The translations under genes and the position numbers were made by a program. From Aporhodopirellula aestuarii (lineage in GTDB: Bacteria; Planctomycetota; Planctomycetia; Pirellulales; Pirellulaceae), in the NCBI RefSeq assembly GCF_023701485.1, contig NZ_JAMQBK010000002.1, positions 105,042 to 169,041 on the forward strand: a stretch of DNA of 64,000 bases, given 5' to 3'. The notes under the pieces are model-generated. The model saw only the letters and a list, made by a program, of their open reading frames with translations, did not search any database and was not told the origin of the DNA. Positions 17,580-27,448 of this stretch are shown in pieces (the first letter of the stretch is position 1; every line of letters starts with the position of its first letter).

Positions 17580-20500
17580 TCACATCGAAGGCAGGCTGGG
17601 TTCACTGAGTAAGTCACTGATTTTCTCTGCCATGGAGAAAACGTTCGGTGCCGTCATCATCGTGAAGTGGTGCCCTGAAACCTGATGCAATCGCAATTGG
17701 ACGATCTTACCCCAACCGAGATCGTCGTCGAACGAATGTCCGGTGGCGTGCGTTAGCAAACCAGTAACTTCGGGCCGCAGCATTTCTGCCGCTAGGTCAC
17801 TCGGCGGCGGCTGGTAGCCCTGCAGAATCTTCACGTGCTGTTTGCAGACGTTGATCAGACGTTCCAAATACATTGGCGTCGTTTTCGCCGGCAACACACC
17901 ATGATCGATCGACAACCGCAGCACGAAGTCGAGGGCATCCTTTTCGCTCAACTGATGAAGCGCCTCGTACGTGATCTCCATCGATGTGCCCGCGAAGTAA
18001 TTAGCGAATTCAACGAGGTCGACCAAGAACATCGCGTTGTCATCCAGATCCACGCTCTCAAATACGACCGGTAATGGCGAATCGATCATGATCAACGATT
18101 GCACGGCGTGCTGATTCTCCTGCAGCCGTCTCGCGATCTCGTAGGCAAAAATACCGCCGGTGGACCAACCGACCAAATTGTACGGGCCTTCGGGATAAGT
18201 CTCTCGGATGATTTGGATATAATCGCTGACCAACGCATCCATCGTCTCGTGTGCCACCGAACCGGCCTGCAACCCTTGCGCACGCAGCCCATAAACTGGC
18301 CGATCTTTCATCGTCCGGGCGAGCGAGTCGTAACAACGAAGGTCACCACCAACGGGATGCAAACAGAACACAGGAGCGCCCTCGCCCTGCGTCCCGCCGA
18401 GCGACACGATTCCCGGCTTCGAACGAGGTTCAGCACGAACGGCACCCGATGAAGCTGGCTTCGCAGCCGACGCCTGATCGGTCTGTGACACCGCCGCCCC
18501 GCCCGCGTCGCTTGCCACGTCGTCGTACGCTGAACTCGCAACACGAGCCAGCGACAGCACGCTGGGGTTGTCAAACAACGCGGACATCGGCAGTTCGATA
18601 CCTAGCTGCGATTCCAATTTCGAACGCAGCTCCATCCCCATCAAAGAATCGAGACCCAGCGACGCCAGTGGCTGATCGGCGTCGATCGTCTCGGCATCGA
18701 TTCCCATCACGTCCGCAAGCGCCGTCGCAACAAACGACTGGAGTTCGATCAAACGCTCGTTGGGTTCAGCCGCCTTCAACCGCGCGAACAACCGTTCATC
18801 GCGTCCACCACTTGATTTCGTTTTTTCCTCGGATTCCGTGCTGCTTCGGAATGCGCTCAGCAAACTCGGTCCACCTCCGACCATCTTGCTAAGCAAAACA
18901 CTCCAATTGACGTTCATGACTGCGAACGGGGTCGTGTCTTGGTGAATCGCCTGATCGAGCACGTGCATCGCGGTCTGCGGCATAAGCGGAGTCATGCCAC
19001 GTTCGGCCAGCTGCCGGCGAACCTCGGGCGTCGCCGCCATCCCTTCCGCGTCCCAAGGGCCCCACGCGATCGATGTCGCTGGCATGCCCATTCGACGTCG
19101 GTGCAGAGCGATCGCATCGAGAAATGCGTTTCCGGCGGCATAATTACCTTGCCCGGGCGATCCCATTGTTCCGGCAACCGACGAAAACATCACAAAGAAG
19201 TCGAGCGGTTCACTTAACGCCAGATGCAAATTCCAGGCCCCACGGGTTTTCGGCGCCATCGCTTCATGCAGGTGGTCGAGTTCCATCGTTTGCATTAATC
19301 CATCTCGCAACACACCGGCCGCATGAAAGACGCTGCGAATGGCTGGGAACGCTGCGGGGAGTTGCTCGAGGGCGGCGGCTAGACTGCTCCGGTCACTCAC
19401 GTCGCCTTGGAGAACAACGACCGAAACACCTGGAGCTTCGATTTGCGTCAGTTCCTCTTTCACGTCGTCCGCACCACGGCGTGTCAAGATCGCGAGATGC
19501 GACGCACCATGCGTGACCGCGTACTTCGCGACCTGGCGACCGATTGCTCCCAATCCGCCCGTAATCAGTACGGTACCGTCAGCGAGTGAAGCGGCGCGAG
19601 GTTCGCCAGATTGCAATTCGCCCTCGACACTCTCCGGTGCAACATCATGCTGCTTTTGTGATTGACGATCTGGGAACGAAACAACGACCTTACCGATATT
19701 CTTTCGCTGCGACATGTAGCGAAACGCATCGACGATCGCTTCGGGCGCAAACGACGTCAGTGGCAACGGCCGATACACGCCCTTTTCAAACAGCGGCCCG
19801 ATCTCGGAATACAAACGCTGAATATCGTCGGGACGCTGCCGCAACATGCGGTCGAGGTCAATCGCGTGATAGGAGAGGTTGTCTTGGAACGGCCACAGCC
19901 CAATGCGACGGTTTTGGTAGATATCGGTTTTGCCGATTTCCAAAAATCGTCCGTACGCTGCCAGGATAGAAAGACTCTTGGTAATGGCCTCGCCTGGCAA
20001 GCTATTCAATACCACGTCGACACCATGCCCCGACGTGATCTCAAGTATCTCATCGGCAAAATCAAGCGTCCGGGAATCCATCACATGCTGAACACCGAGC
20101 GAACGCAAAAACTCGCGTTTCGAATCGCTACCGGCGGTGGCAAAGATCTCCGCACCAACAGCCTGAGCAATTTGAATCGCCGCCAGCCCAACACCACCGG
20201 CACCGGCGTGAATGAGCACACGTTCGTTTTTGCCCAATCGTGCCAATGAACACAGTGCGTGATGCGCCGTCAAAAAAGTAATCGGAATCGTCGCAGCGTC
20301 TTCATCAGACAGATTGTCGGGAGTCGCAACGATCGCATAATCCGCAGTCGTCGTGTGAGACGCGAAACTATACGGTGCGACGCCCATCACGCGTTGACCG
20401 GGTTGGAAACGATCGACCGCGTCACCAACTCGCGAAACCACACCGGCGCATTCAATCCCCAATGGGACGATTTCGTCTTTGACACCCGGATACAAACCGA

Positions 20501-23500
20501 GCGCCTTCAACACGTCACTGAAATTTAATCCGGTGCTGCGGACTTCAATCTCGACTTCATTGGGTGCAAGTGTCTTGCCACCAACGGGCACATAATGCAG
20601 TTCGTCAAAGCTCGGCGAATCGCCCAACCGGAGACTGTATCGCTCCGATGCTGGCAAGCTCTGGCGTGAACCCGGCGTGGATTGAAAAAGCTCAGGCACT
20701 CGTTCGAGACGGGCCACGTACCGACTACCGCTTCGGTAGGCAACGTGGTCTTCACCGGCAGTCTCATCGTTTTTGTTTGCGAGCAATTCGTTGCGCAATG
20801 AATCGATCGATGAGTCCGTCGACTCAGAGGAATCGAGATCAATGAATCGCAGCTTCAGGTGCGGCATCTCGACGATGGCGGTTCGCCCGAGCCCCCACAG
20901 TGACGCTTGTGATGGGATCACGGCATCGATATCCGATACAGCGTTGGCGCCGCGCGTTACCCAGTGGATTCGTCCGATCTTGACCGAGGACGTCTTTGCG
21001 AGTGTCGCCAGGAGCAGCAGAGCGTGTGAACATATCGAGTGAGCCAACTCAGCTTCGTCGGATAGATCGCCCTCCGACTTTCCGATGCCCCACATATTGA
21101 CGATCGAAAACTGACCATCGGACCGTTCCCCCAGTTCGGCGAACAGCCGTTCGTAGTCATCACGCTCAAGTGGGTTGAGCACACACGAAGACGCTTTCTC
21201 GTCATCGTCTGACGACGCGAAACTGAACTCTGTCCCTGGACGCACGACGCAAACGTCGTCGCCTTGTTGCCGGAATTGGTCAGCCATTTGATCGGCCAAT
21301 CCAGCCGAGTCGGCAAATAGAACCCATCGGCGAGATTGGTCACGATCGTCCGTCGCCGACGAGGCGAGCGGCGACGCTTGCCAATGCGTCTGATAGAGCA
21401 AATCTTCCGGTTTGGCTTGCCGCGATGACCGTTGTTTCGCAACCCGCTGGACCCTCGCTCCAGAAATCTCCGCGACGACTGCCCCGTCGTCAGCGAGCAA
21501 CACGATGTCGGCGTCAAACGTATCCGTCGCGCTGGCGGCATTCGATCCGCGGGTATAAACCCACAGCGGCCCCGCCGGGAGATCGCGATACACACGCACG
21601 CGTTCGGCATGAGTCGGCAAAACCAAATCCGCAACCGACTCGTCCTCGGGATCGATCACGACACCGGCGATCGATTGCAAACAACCGTCCATGACGGCGG
21701 GATGCAGGATGTAGTCGCTGAGATCTTTCTGCAGCGGCTCGGAAAGCTGCATTTGGCACAGACATTCATCCGCGCCGGCATGCAACTCAGTCACGACTTG
21801 AAACATCGGCCCGTACTGCAATCCGCACGCGGCCATTCGTCGATAGAAAGATTCACCATCGATCCGGTGTGTCATCCGCTGCATGATCGCTGCAGGGTCC
21901 ATCGCATCGGGCACGCTATCGGTTTCCGCAACGTTGTTTAATGTCCCCGAGGCGTGCAGTGTCCACGATTCGGCGACGTCCTGATCGTTGGCGTAAGGAC
22001 GGCTATAAATTTCAATCGACCGTTCACCACGCAGGTCGGGACCAACATGCAATTGAACCGTACGCCGATTCTCGCCCGTGAGCACCAACGGTTGGTCGAT
22101 GGCGAGATTGGTCAGATGGTGCGCACCAGCGCCGAACAGCTCCCTCGCGATCGCCAGTGACTGTTCCATGTACGCGGCCGCCGGCACGACTGGTGTTTGA
22201 TCGAGACGATGATCATCGAGGAAAGCCGGATGTTGGGCCTCGAGTGTTTGTTGAAAGATGGTCTTGTCGCCCGCCATCGGCAATCGCATACCGACGAGTG
22301 GATGGGTTTCCCCCGTCGCGATCGACAACACCGCATTCGTCCGACGATCTTGCCAATGCGACATATCGTACCAATGTCGCTGCAGTTCGAATGGATACGT
22401 CGGCAGAACCACTCGCTTACGACTAAACGGTTTATCGAACGCTTTCCAGTCGACATTGACGCCGCGAACGAATAACTCGGCGACGCTCTCGTTCATCACG
22501 TCCCAATCATCTCGACCGGCACGCAACGAAGGCAACCAAGCGATCGGTTCGCTGCTCCACATCCTGCTCGCCAAACCACAAAGCGTGGTTCCCGGTCCGA
22601 TTTCGATCGCCGCCTCGAGCGGAAATGCCTCGAGTGTTCGCGTCGCGTCAACGAAACAGACCGTGTGCCGAAGGTGGCTTCGCCAGTACGAAGGTTGGCA
22701 AACCCGATCGTCGAGTTTCTTTCCGTCGTGGCTAGAGATCAACGTGATCTTCGGACTTTGGAACGTCACCTCGCTGGCAAAACGCTCGAACTCATCGAGG
22801 ATCGGATCCAATAGCGGCGAATGCATCGCATGCGAGACTTCGAGTGCTCGCGTCTTCACGCCGGCGGTTTCGAACTGACTCAGCAAATCGGTAACGACTT
22901 CCGTCCGTCCGGCAATCGTAACGCTCTCGGGTCCGTTATGCGCCGCGATCGCGACATCGCATTCATACGGCAAAATCAGGTCGACGACACGTTCACGGTC
23001 GGTAAACACGACAGCCATCGATCCGTCTCGCGGCAGACTCTGAACCAATCGCCCCCGATGGGCGATCAGGGTCAAACCATCACGGAGCGAAAACACACCG
23101 GCTTCGCACGCGGCGACGTAGTCGCCAATGCTGTGGCCGAGCATCACGGTCGGCTCGATACCGAACGAACGCCACAACCGCGACATCGCGTATTCGATCG
23201 CGAATAGTGCAGGCTGTGTGTACTGCGTTTGATGAATTAACGGCTCGTCCGATTGGTCCTCGTAGAGCACGTGCAACAATCGGTGCGGCAACAAGTCGGC
23301 GAGAATTTCATCGCACGCCTCCAACGCTTCACGGAAAACCGGATGCGTCTCGAAGAGTTCTCGGCCCATCCCGGGCGACTGGGCACCCTGGCCAGGAAAG
23401 AGGAACGCGATCTTGCGCCGACGGTCGCCTTTGACCGCCGCTTGCTTGACCCGCCGGGAATTCTCGCCCGATGCAAAGGTGGCAAGAATCTGTTTCAGTT

Positions 23501-25133
23501 CAGCCGCGTCACCCGTCGAGACGGCGAGCCGATGTTTAAACGCCGCTCGGCCCACGGCAGCGGTGTAGCAAACATCGGCCAAAGGATAGGATGTCGTGTC
23601 GGTAATCGACTCGCTGAAACGCCCCGCCAGGTTCCGCAATTGTTTTGGTGATTTCGCTGAGAGCGTCAGCAGATGCTTGGGCCGATCGACCTTGTGTTCA
23701 GCAGCGTCTGTCAATGTCCCCCGACCATTTGACGCGCTGTCCACTTCGGCAGCACGTGCCGCTTCGAGGACTAGGTGCGCGTTCGTTCCGCCAAAACCGA
23801 AACTGCTGATCCCGGCGATCGCCGCACCTTTGACGCCGTTCCACCGCATCATTTGCTGCGCCACCTGCAATCGGCTTTGGTCGATTCCGGCGTGTGGATT
23901 GAGTTTTTGAAAATGCGTTTGAGCGGGAATGGTCTGATTGCTGAGCATCAAAACCGTCTTGATCAGGGACGCCATCCCGGCGGCGGTCTCGGTGTGCCCG
24001 ATGTTGGCCTTGACCGAACCGAGATAACACGGCTGTTCCCCTTCGGCTCCCCGAGCACGAAACACTTCCGCAAGTGCACCGAGTTCGATCGGATCGCCCA
24101 GCGGCGTCGCTGTTCCGTGCGCCTCGACGTACGAAACATCATCGGGGCTGCACCGCGCATCACGCAGCGCGCGACGAATCACCTCAACTTGCGCAGTCCC
24201 ACGTGGGGCCGTGATTCCGGACGTCAGTCCGTCTTGGTTGACGGCACTGCCGCGGATCGTTGCCAGAATCATGTCGCCATTGCTGACGGCGTCGGACAGT
24301 CGTTTGAGAATGACGATGCCACACCCTTCACCGCGGACATACCCGTTGGCTTGGTCGTCAAACGGTCGACACTTGCCATCGGGTGACAACATATGAGCTT
24401 GCGTAAACGCGAGCGTCGTTTCCGGAGTCAGAATCGCGTTGACTCCACCCACGATCGCAGCATCACACTCGTTGCTGCGCAGGCTACGAATTGCCAAGTG
24501 CGCAGCGACTAACGAAGACGAACAGGCGGTGTCGATCGACATACTCGGACCACGTAGATCCAACGTGTACGAGAGCCGGTTGGCCGCGATGCTCAGCGCG
24601 TTGCCTGTTCCCGAATAGGCGGTGATCTGTTCGAAATAATTGTCCAACTGCACCGGGATTCGTGAATAGTCGGTACCGCCGACGCCCACGAAGACCCCCG
24701 TCGACGACTCGCGTAGGCTGGTTGGAGAAATGCCCCCAAACTCGAGAGCCTCCCAAACAACCTGCAACAGCAACCGGTGCTGGACGTCCATCTTCTCCGC
24801 TTCCCGCGGTGAGATTCCAAAAAACGCCGCATCGAAGAGGTCGATGTCATCAAGAAATCCCCCCCAACGCGTCGTCATTTTCCCCGGCGTCTTGCCGGTA
24901 GCGTCAAAAAACGCGTCCACATCCCAACGAGACGCCGGGATCTCACCGGTCATGTCTAAACCGTCGCGGATCAATTGCCAGTATTCTGCAATGTTGGCCG
25001 CCCCAGCAAAACGGCATCCAAGCCCGACGACCGCGATGGGTTCGGCGATCCGGTCGGACTCGCCCATCGCTTTTTTAAGGAGTGCTAGTTTCTCGGGAGA
25101 TAATTTGGCCATTCGCTCCGAGGTCGAACTCAT
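17580..25133 (-). CDS. Fully reducing type I polyketide synthase, KS-AT-DH-ER-KR-ACP-TE
   Basis: A 2517-residue single-module PKS. KS: active Cys204 in DTACSSS, His339 (EAHGT), His380 (NIGH). AT: Ser668 in GHSIG, with HAMH at 768-771, closer to the malonyl-type HAFH than to methylmalonyl YASH. DH: His975 and Asp1149 (HPAVMDG) are present, although the motif reads HRLDQTPVVP with Gln where Gly is usual. ER: GAGGVGLAA near 1643-1652. KR: GGLGAIG near 1859-1865, Ser1984/1985 and Tyr1998. ACP: phosphopantetheine Ser2163 (LGLDSLMG). TE: Ser2324 (GWSTGG), Asp2351 and His2488. No methyltransferase was seen. With ER present, one extension round should give a saturated acyl chain two carbons longer, released by the TE. 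Its start overlaps the FAAL stop (ATGA), so it should receive its starter from FAAL-ACP. The N-terminal LSPEKLALLKKAM helix may dock to that partner. Confidence 0.95.
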   Translation of the reverse strand: MSSTSERMAKLSPEKLALLKKAMGESDRIAEPIAVVGLGCRFAGAANIAEYWQLIRDGLDMTGEIPASRWDVDAFFDATGKTPGKMTTRWGGFLDDIDLFDAAFFGISPREAEKMDVQHRLLLQVVWEALEFGGISPTSLRESSTGVFVGVGGTDYSRIPVQLDNYFEQITAYSGTGNALSIAANRLSYTLDLRGPSMSIDTACSSSLVAAHLAIRSLRSNECDAAIVGGVNAILTPETTLAFTQAHMLSPDGKCRPFDDQANGYVRGEGCGIVILKRLSDAVSNGDMILATIRGSAVNQDGLTSGITAPRGTAQVEVIRRALRDARCSPDDVSYVEAHGTATPLGDPIELGALAEVFRARGAEGEQPCYLGSVKANIGHTETAAGMASLIKTVLMLSNQTIPAQTHFQKLNPHAGIDQSRLQVAQQMMRWNGVKGAAIAGISSFGFGGTNAHLVLEAARAAEVDSASNGRGTLTDAAEHKVDRPKHLLTLSAKSPKQLRNLAGRFSESITDTTSYPLADVCYTAAVGRAAFKHRLAVSTGDAAELKQILATFASGENSRRVKQAAVKGDRRRKIAFLFPGQGAQSPGMGRELFETHPVFREALEACDEILADLLPHRLLHVLYEDQSDEPLIHQTQYTQPALFAIEYAMSRLWRSFGIEPTVMLGHSIGDYVAACEAGVFSLRDGLTLIAHRGRLVQSLPRDGSMAVVFTDRERVVDLILPYECDVAIAAHNGPESVTIAGRTEVVTDLLSQFETAGVKTRALEVSHAMHSPLLDPILDEFERFASEVTFQSPKITLISSHDGKKLDDRVCQPSYWRSHLRHTVCFVDATRTLEAFPLEAAIEIGPGTTLCGLASRMWSSEPIAWLPSLRAGRDDWDVMNESVAELFVRGVNVDWKAFDKPFSRKRVVLPTYPFELQRHWYDMSHWQDRRTNAVLSIATGETHPLVGMRLPMAGDKTIFQQTLEAQHPAFLDDHRLDQTPVVPAAAYMEQSLAIARELFGAGAHHLTNLAIDQPLVLTGENRRTVQLHVGPDLRGERSIEIYSRPYANDQDVAESWTLHASGTLNNVAETDSVPDAMDPAAIMQRMTHRIDGESFYRRMAACGLQYGPMFQVVTELHAGADECLCQMQLSEPLQKDLSDYILHPAVMDGCLQSIAGVVIDPEDESVADLVLPTHAERVRVYRDLPAGPLWVYTRGSNAASATDTFDADIVLLADDGAVVAEISGARVQRVAKQRSSRQAKPEDLLYQTHWQASPLASSATDDRDQSRRWVLFADSAGLADQMADQFRQQGDDVCVVRPGTEFSFASSDDDEKASSCVLNPLERDDYERLFAELGERSDGQFSIVNMWGIGKSEGDLSDEAELAHSICSHALLLLATLAKTSSVKIGRIHWVTRGANAVSDIDAVIPSQASLWGLGRTAIVEMPHLKLRFIDLDSSESTDSSIDSLRNELLANKNDETAGEDHVAYRSGSRYVARLERVPELFQSTPGSRQSLPASERYSLRLGDSPSFDELHYVPVGGKTLAPNEVEIEVRSTGLNFSDVLKALGLYPGVKDEIVPLGIECAGVVSRVGDAVDRFQPGQRVMGVAPYSFASHTTTADYAIVATPDNLSDEDAATIPITFLTAHHALCSLARLGKNERVLIHAGAGGVGLAAIQIAQAVGAEIFATAGSDSKREFLRSLGVQHVMDSRTLDFADEILEITSGHGVDVVLNSLPGEAITKSLSILAAYGRFLEIGKTDIYQNRRIGLWPFQDNLSYHAIDLDRMLRQRPDDIQRLYSEIGPLFEKGVYRPLPLTSFAPEAIVDAFRYMSQRKNIGKVVVSFPDRQSQKQHDVAPESVEGELQSGEPRAASLADGTVLITGGLGAIGRQVAKYAVTHGASHLAILTRRGADDVKEELTQIEAPGVSVVVLQGDVSDRSSLAAALEQLPAAFPAIRSVFHAAGVLRDGLMQTMELDHLHEAMAPKTRGAWNLHLALSEPLDFFVMFSSVAGTMGSPGQGNYAAGNAFLDAIALHRRRMGMPATSIAWGPWDAEGMAATPEVRRQLAERGMTPLMPQTAMHVLDQAIHQDTTPFAVMNVNWSVLLSKMVGGGPSLLSAFRSSTESEEKTKSSGGRDERLFARLKAAEPNERLIELQSFVATALADVMGIDAETIDADQPLASLGLDSLMGMELRSKLESQLGIELPMSALFDNPSVLSLARVASSAYDDVASDAGGAAVSQTDQASAAKPASSGAVRAEPRSKPGIVSLGGTQGEGAPVFCLHPVGGDLRCYDSLARTMKDRPVYGLRAQGLQAGSVAHETMDALVSDYIQIIRETYPEGPYNLVGWSTGGIFAYEIARRLQENQHAVQSLIMIDSPLPVVFESVDLDDNAMFLVDLVEFANYFAGTSMEITYEALHQLSEKDALDFVLRLSIDHGVLPAKTTPMYLERLINVCKQHVKILQGYQPPPSDLAAEMLRPEVTGLLTHATGHSFDDDLGWGKIVQLRLHQVSGHHFTMMTAPNVFSMAEKISDLLSEPSLPSM

Positions 25134-27448
25134 TGACGAGGCTCCGTCTGGTCTTGTGCAGCGAGCATGGCGGCGGCGGCACTGTCTGGCATCTGCTCGA
25201 GTTCCGCCAGCAGTTGGTCAAATTGATGATCGCTCAGCTCATCCATGGCGTCGGCTTCGGCGTCCGTGTCAGATTCATGATTGTTCGCGGAGCTACTCTC
25301 CTTGCGTCGCGTGATCATGTGGGCGAGATGACGCGCCAAAGTAGACGGGCTGGGATAGGTCCACGCAATCGTCGGTGACAATTTCAAATCGAGACCGCTC
25401 TCAAGCTGCGCGATCAGTTCCATCGACGCGAGCGAATCAAGCCCGTAGTCCGCAAACGGTCGATGCGGGTCGAAATCGGTATCGTGCGCGTCGGATTCCT
25501 GTCGCAACCAACGCGTCAACAACGTCTCAATCTCTTCACCCAGTGTTTCCGCGTCGTCAATCTCTGACAAGCTAAACCACTGGGTCAGATCGGCGACGCT
25601 TGACTGCCCATTGGTGCCTTCTTGTGTTTTCGTTGCTCCCGCAGTTGACGCAAACGACCACTGACAGACGCTTTGCAATTCGCCACGGCGATATTGTTCC
25701 CGGATGTCCGCGTATCGGACCTTGCCGCTCGTGGTGCGTGGCAACGTTCCCATCCGAATCAAAATCACTTCATGGACGAATACATCATGCTCCGCCGTCA
25801 CATTGCGGCGAATCTCAGGGATAATCGCTTCACGCTCAGCATGCGAGGTTCCGCGATCCACCTCCTGCACGAGGACCAAGTGACTTCCACCATCATTTTC
25901 AACGAGGAACGCACCGCCTCCACCGGGAATCAGCTTCTCGTGCGAGTTCTGCACAGTCGCTTCCAAATCATGCGGATAATGATTGCGCCCTCGAATAATC
26001 AACAACTCCTTGCGGCGACCGGTCACGTACAGCGAACCGTCTCGGATAAAGCCGAGATCACCGCTGCGGAGATACCCGCCCTCACCGGAATCGGCGAGCT
26101 GACCGTTGAAGGTCAAGGCGGAATCTTCTGGACGGTCGTGATAGCCACGAGCAACGTGTGGGCCACGTATCCAAATCTCGCCGACACGGTTCTCACCGCA
26201 CGGCAAACGGGTCTCAGGATCGACGATCAGCACCTCTTCATTCATCGGTGGACGTCCGCAATTCACTAACTCGATCGGCTGACTACGGACCATTCCGTCG
26301 TGAGCGTCATCCAACGATTCTACCGCATTGGGGTCCGCGATGGTGACATGCCCTCGTTTCTGTAGGTCCTCAGGATCGACGACACACGTGGCTAGTTTGC
26401 CGGGACCGTGGCCGCCGGTAACCAGCAGCGTCGCCTCGGCGAGTCCGTAACAGGGATAAAACGAGGAGTCCGAAAAACCATACCGTCCAAACTTCTCGGC
26501 GAACCGTCGCATCGTCAGCGATCGAATCGGCTCGGCACCTGAAAACGCAACCCGCCAACTGCTTAAGTCAATGTCTTCGATTTCGCCGGGTTTAATCTTC
26601 TTCAAACACAATTCATAGGCGAAGTTCGGCGCGCCACTGACAACCGCGCGGTAGTTGCTGATCGTACGTAACCAACGAGAAGGACGCTGCAAGAACGATA
26701 ACGGCGACATCAACACCGTCGTCCCGCCGACATACAGCGATTCCAAAATACCGCCGATCAATCCCATGTCGTGATACGCGGGCAACCAGGAAACACCGAC
26801 CTGCGCAGCCTCACACGAAAGCCCAAACCCCTTACGAATCATTTCGAGGTTGTGCATGATATTGCCATGGCTCACCACGACACCACGCGGATCTTTGGTC
26901 GAGCCAGAGGTGTACTGCAGGAACGCGGTATTCGACGGACCGATCTCAGGCATTTTCCACTGCGACGCCGACGCCGAACCGACCTTGCTAATGCTCAGCC
27001 AATTCTGGCTCCCCAAGTGTCCGGAATTCTCCGAATCGGTCTGTAATTCGACAACTCGCTGAGTCGCCAACATCGCCGCAGGACGCGCGTCGTCGACGAT
27101 CGCCGACAGACGTGCCGAGGGACGCCGCGGTTTGGGATAGGTCGCCGGAATTGCCAACACGCCAGCGTAAGCGCAACCTAAAAACGCCTTGATAAAGTCG
27201 AGGCCGGGCGGGAAGACCAATGCAACGCTATCCCCAGGATTGACTTGATTCAATAACCCCGCTGCAATCTGCCGCGCCGCTTGATCCAGTTCATTGTAGG
27301 TAAGTGTCGCGGAATCGATCTCGTCTTCTAAAAACCGAAAAGCGAGACGGTCGGGAAACGACCGGCTACGCGACATCAAAATGTCGACCAAAGTGGTCCC
27401 ATCGTGCCCCTCGGCGCGGGGAAATTCGTCTGGAGGAACACTATTCAT
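25130..27448 (-). CDS. Fatty acyl-AMP ligase (FAAL) with C-terminal ACP
   Basis: A 772-residue loading enzyme, first gene of the PKS operon. The adenylating part (about 1-600) shows LQYTSGSTKDPRGVVVSHGN, YHDMGLIGGI, SGAEPI, CYGLAEATL and RSGDLGF...VTGRRKELLIIRGRNHYP. The YHDMGLI and RNHYPHD forms mark FAALs, which make acyl-AMP and pass it to an ACP rather than to CoA. A short linker leads to an ACP (about 635-710) with the phosphopantetheine serine near 672 (DYGLDSLAS). The last ~60 residues are acidic and end in a helical DELSDHQFDQLLAEL segment that could be a docking tail for the PKS. This gene sets the starter as a free fatty acid; chain length cannot be read. Confidence 0.93.
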   Translation of the reverse strand: MNSVPPDEFPRAEGHDGTTLVDILMSRSRSFPDRLAFRFLEDEIDSATLTYNELDQAARQIAAGLLNQVNPGDSVALVFPPGLDFIKAFLGCAYAGVLAIPATYPKPRRPSARLSAIVDDARPAAMLATQRVVELQTDSENSGHLGSQNWLSISKVGSASASQWKMPEIGPSNTAFLQYTSGSTKDPRGVVVSHGNIMHNLEMIRKGFGLSCEAAQVGVSWLPAYHDMGLIGGILESLYVGGTTVLMSPLSFLQRPSRWLRTISNYRAVVSGAPNFAYELCLKKIKPGEIEDIDLSSWRVAFSGAEPIRSLTMRRFAEKFGRYGFSDSSFYPCYGLAEATLLVTGGHGPGKLATCVVDPEDLQKRGHVTIADPNAVESLDDAHDGMVRSQPIELVNCGRPPMNEEVLIVDPETRLPCGENRVGEIWIRGPHVARGYHDRPEDSALTFNGQLADSGEGGYLRSGDLGFIRDGSLYVTGRRKELLIIRGRNHYPHDLEATVQNSHEKLIPGGGGAFLVENDGGSHLVLVQEVDRGTSHAEREAIIPEIRRNVTAEHDVFVHEVILIRMGTLPRTTSGKVRYADIREQYRRGELQSVCQWSFASTAGATKTQEGTNGQSSVADLTQWFSLSEIDDAETLGEEIETLLTRWLRQESDAHDTDFDPHRPFADYGLDSLASMELIAQLESGLDLKLSPTIAWTYPSPSTLARHLAHMITRRKESSSANNHESDTDAEADAMDELSDHQFDQLLAELEQMPDSAAAAMLAAQDQTEPRQ

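Noticed and set aside
20700..21400. Possible methyltransferase domain in the PKS between DH and ER
   Set aside because: No SAM-binding glycine motif is visible; the segment fits the structural part of the ketoreductase that usually precedes an ER.
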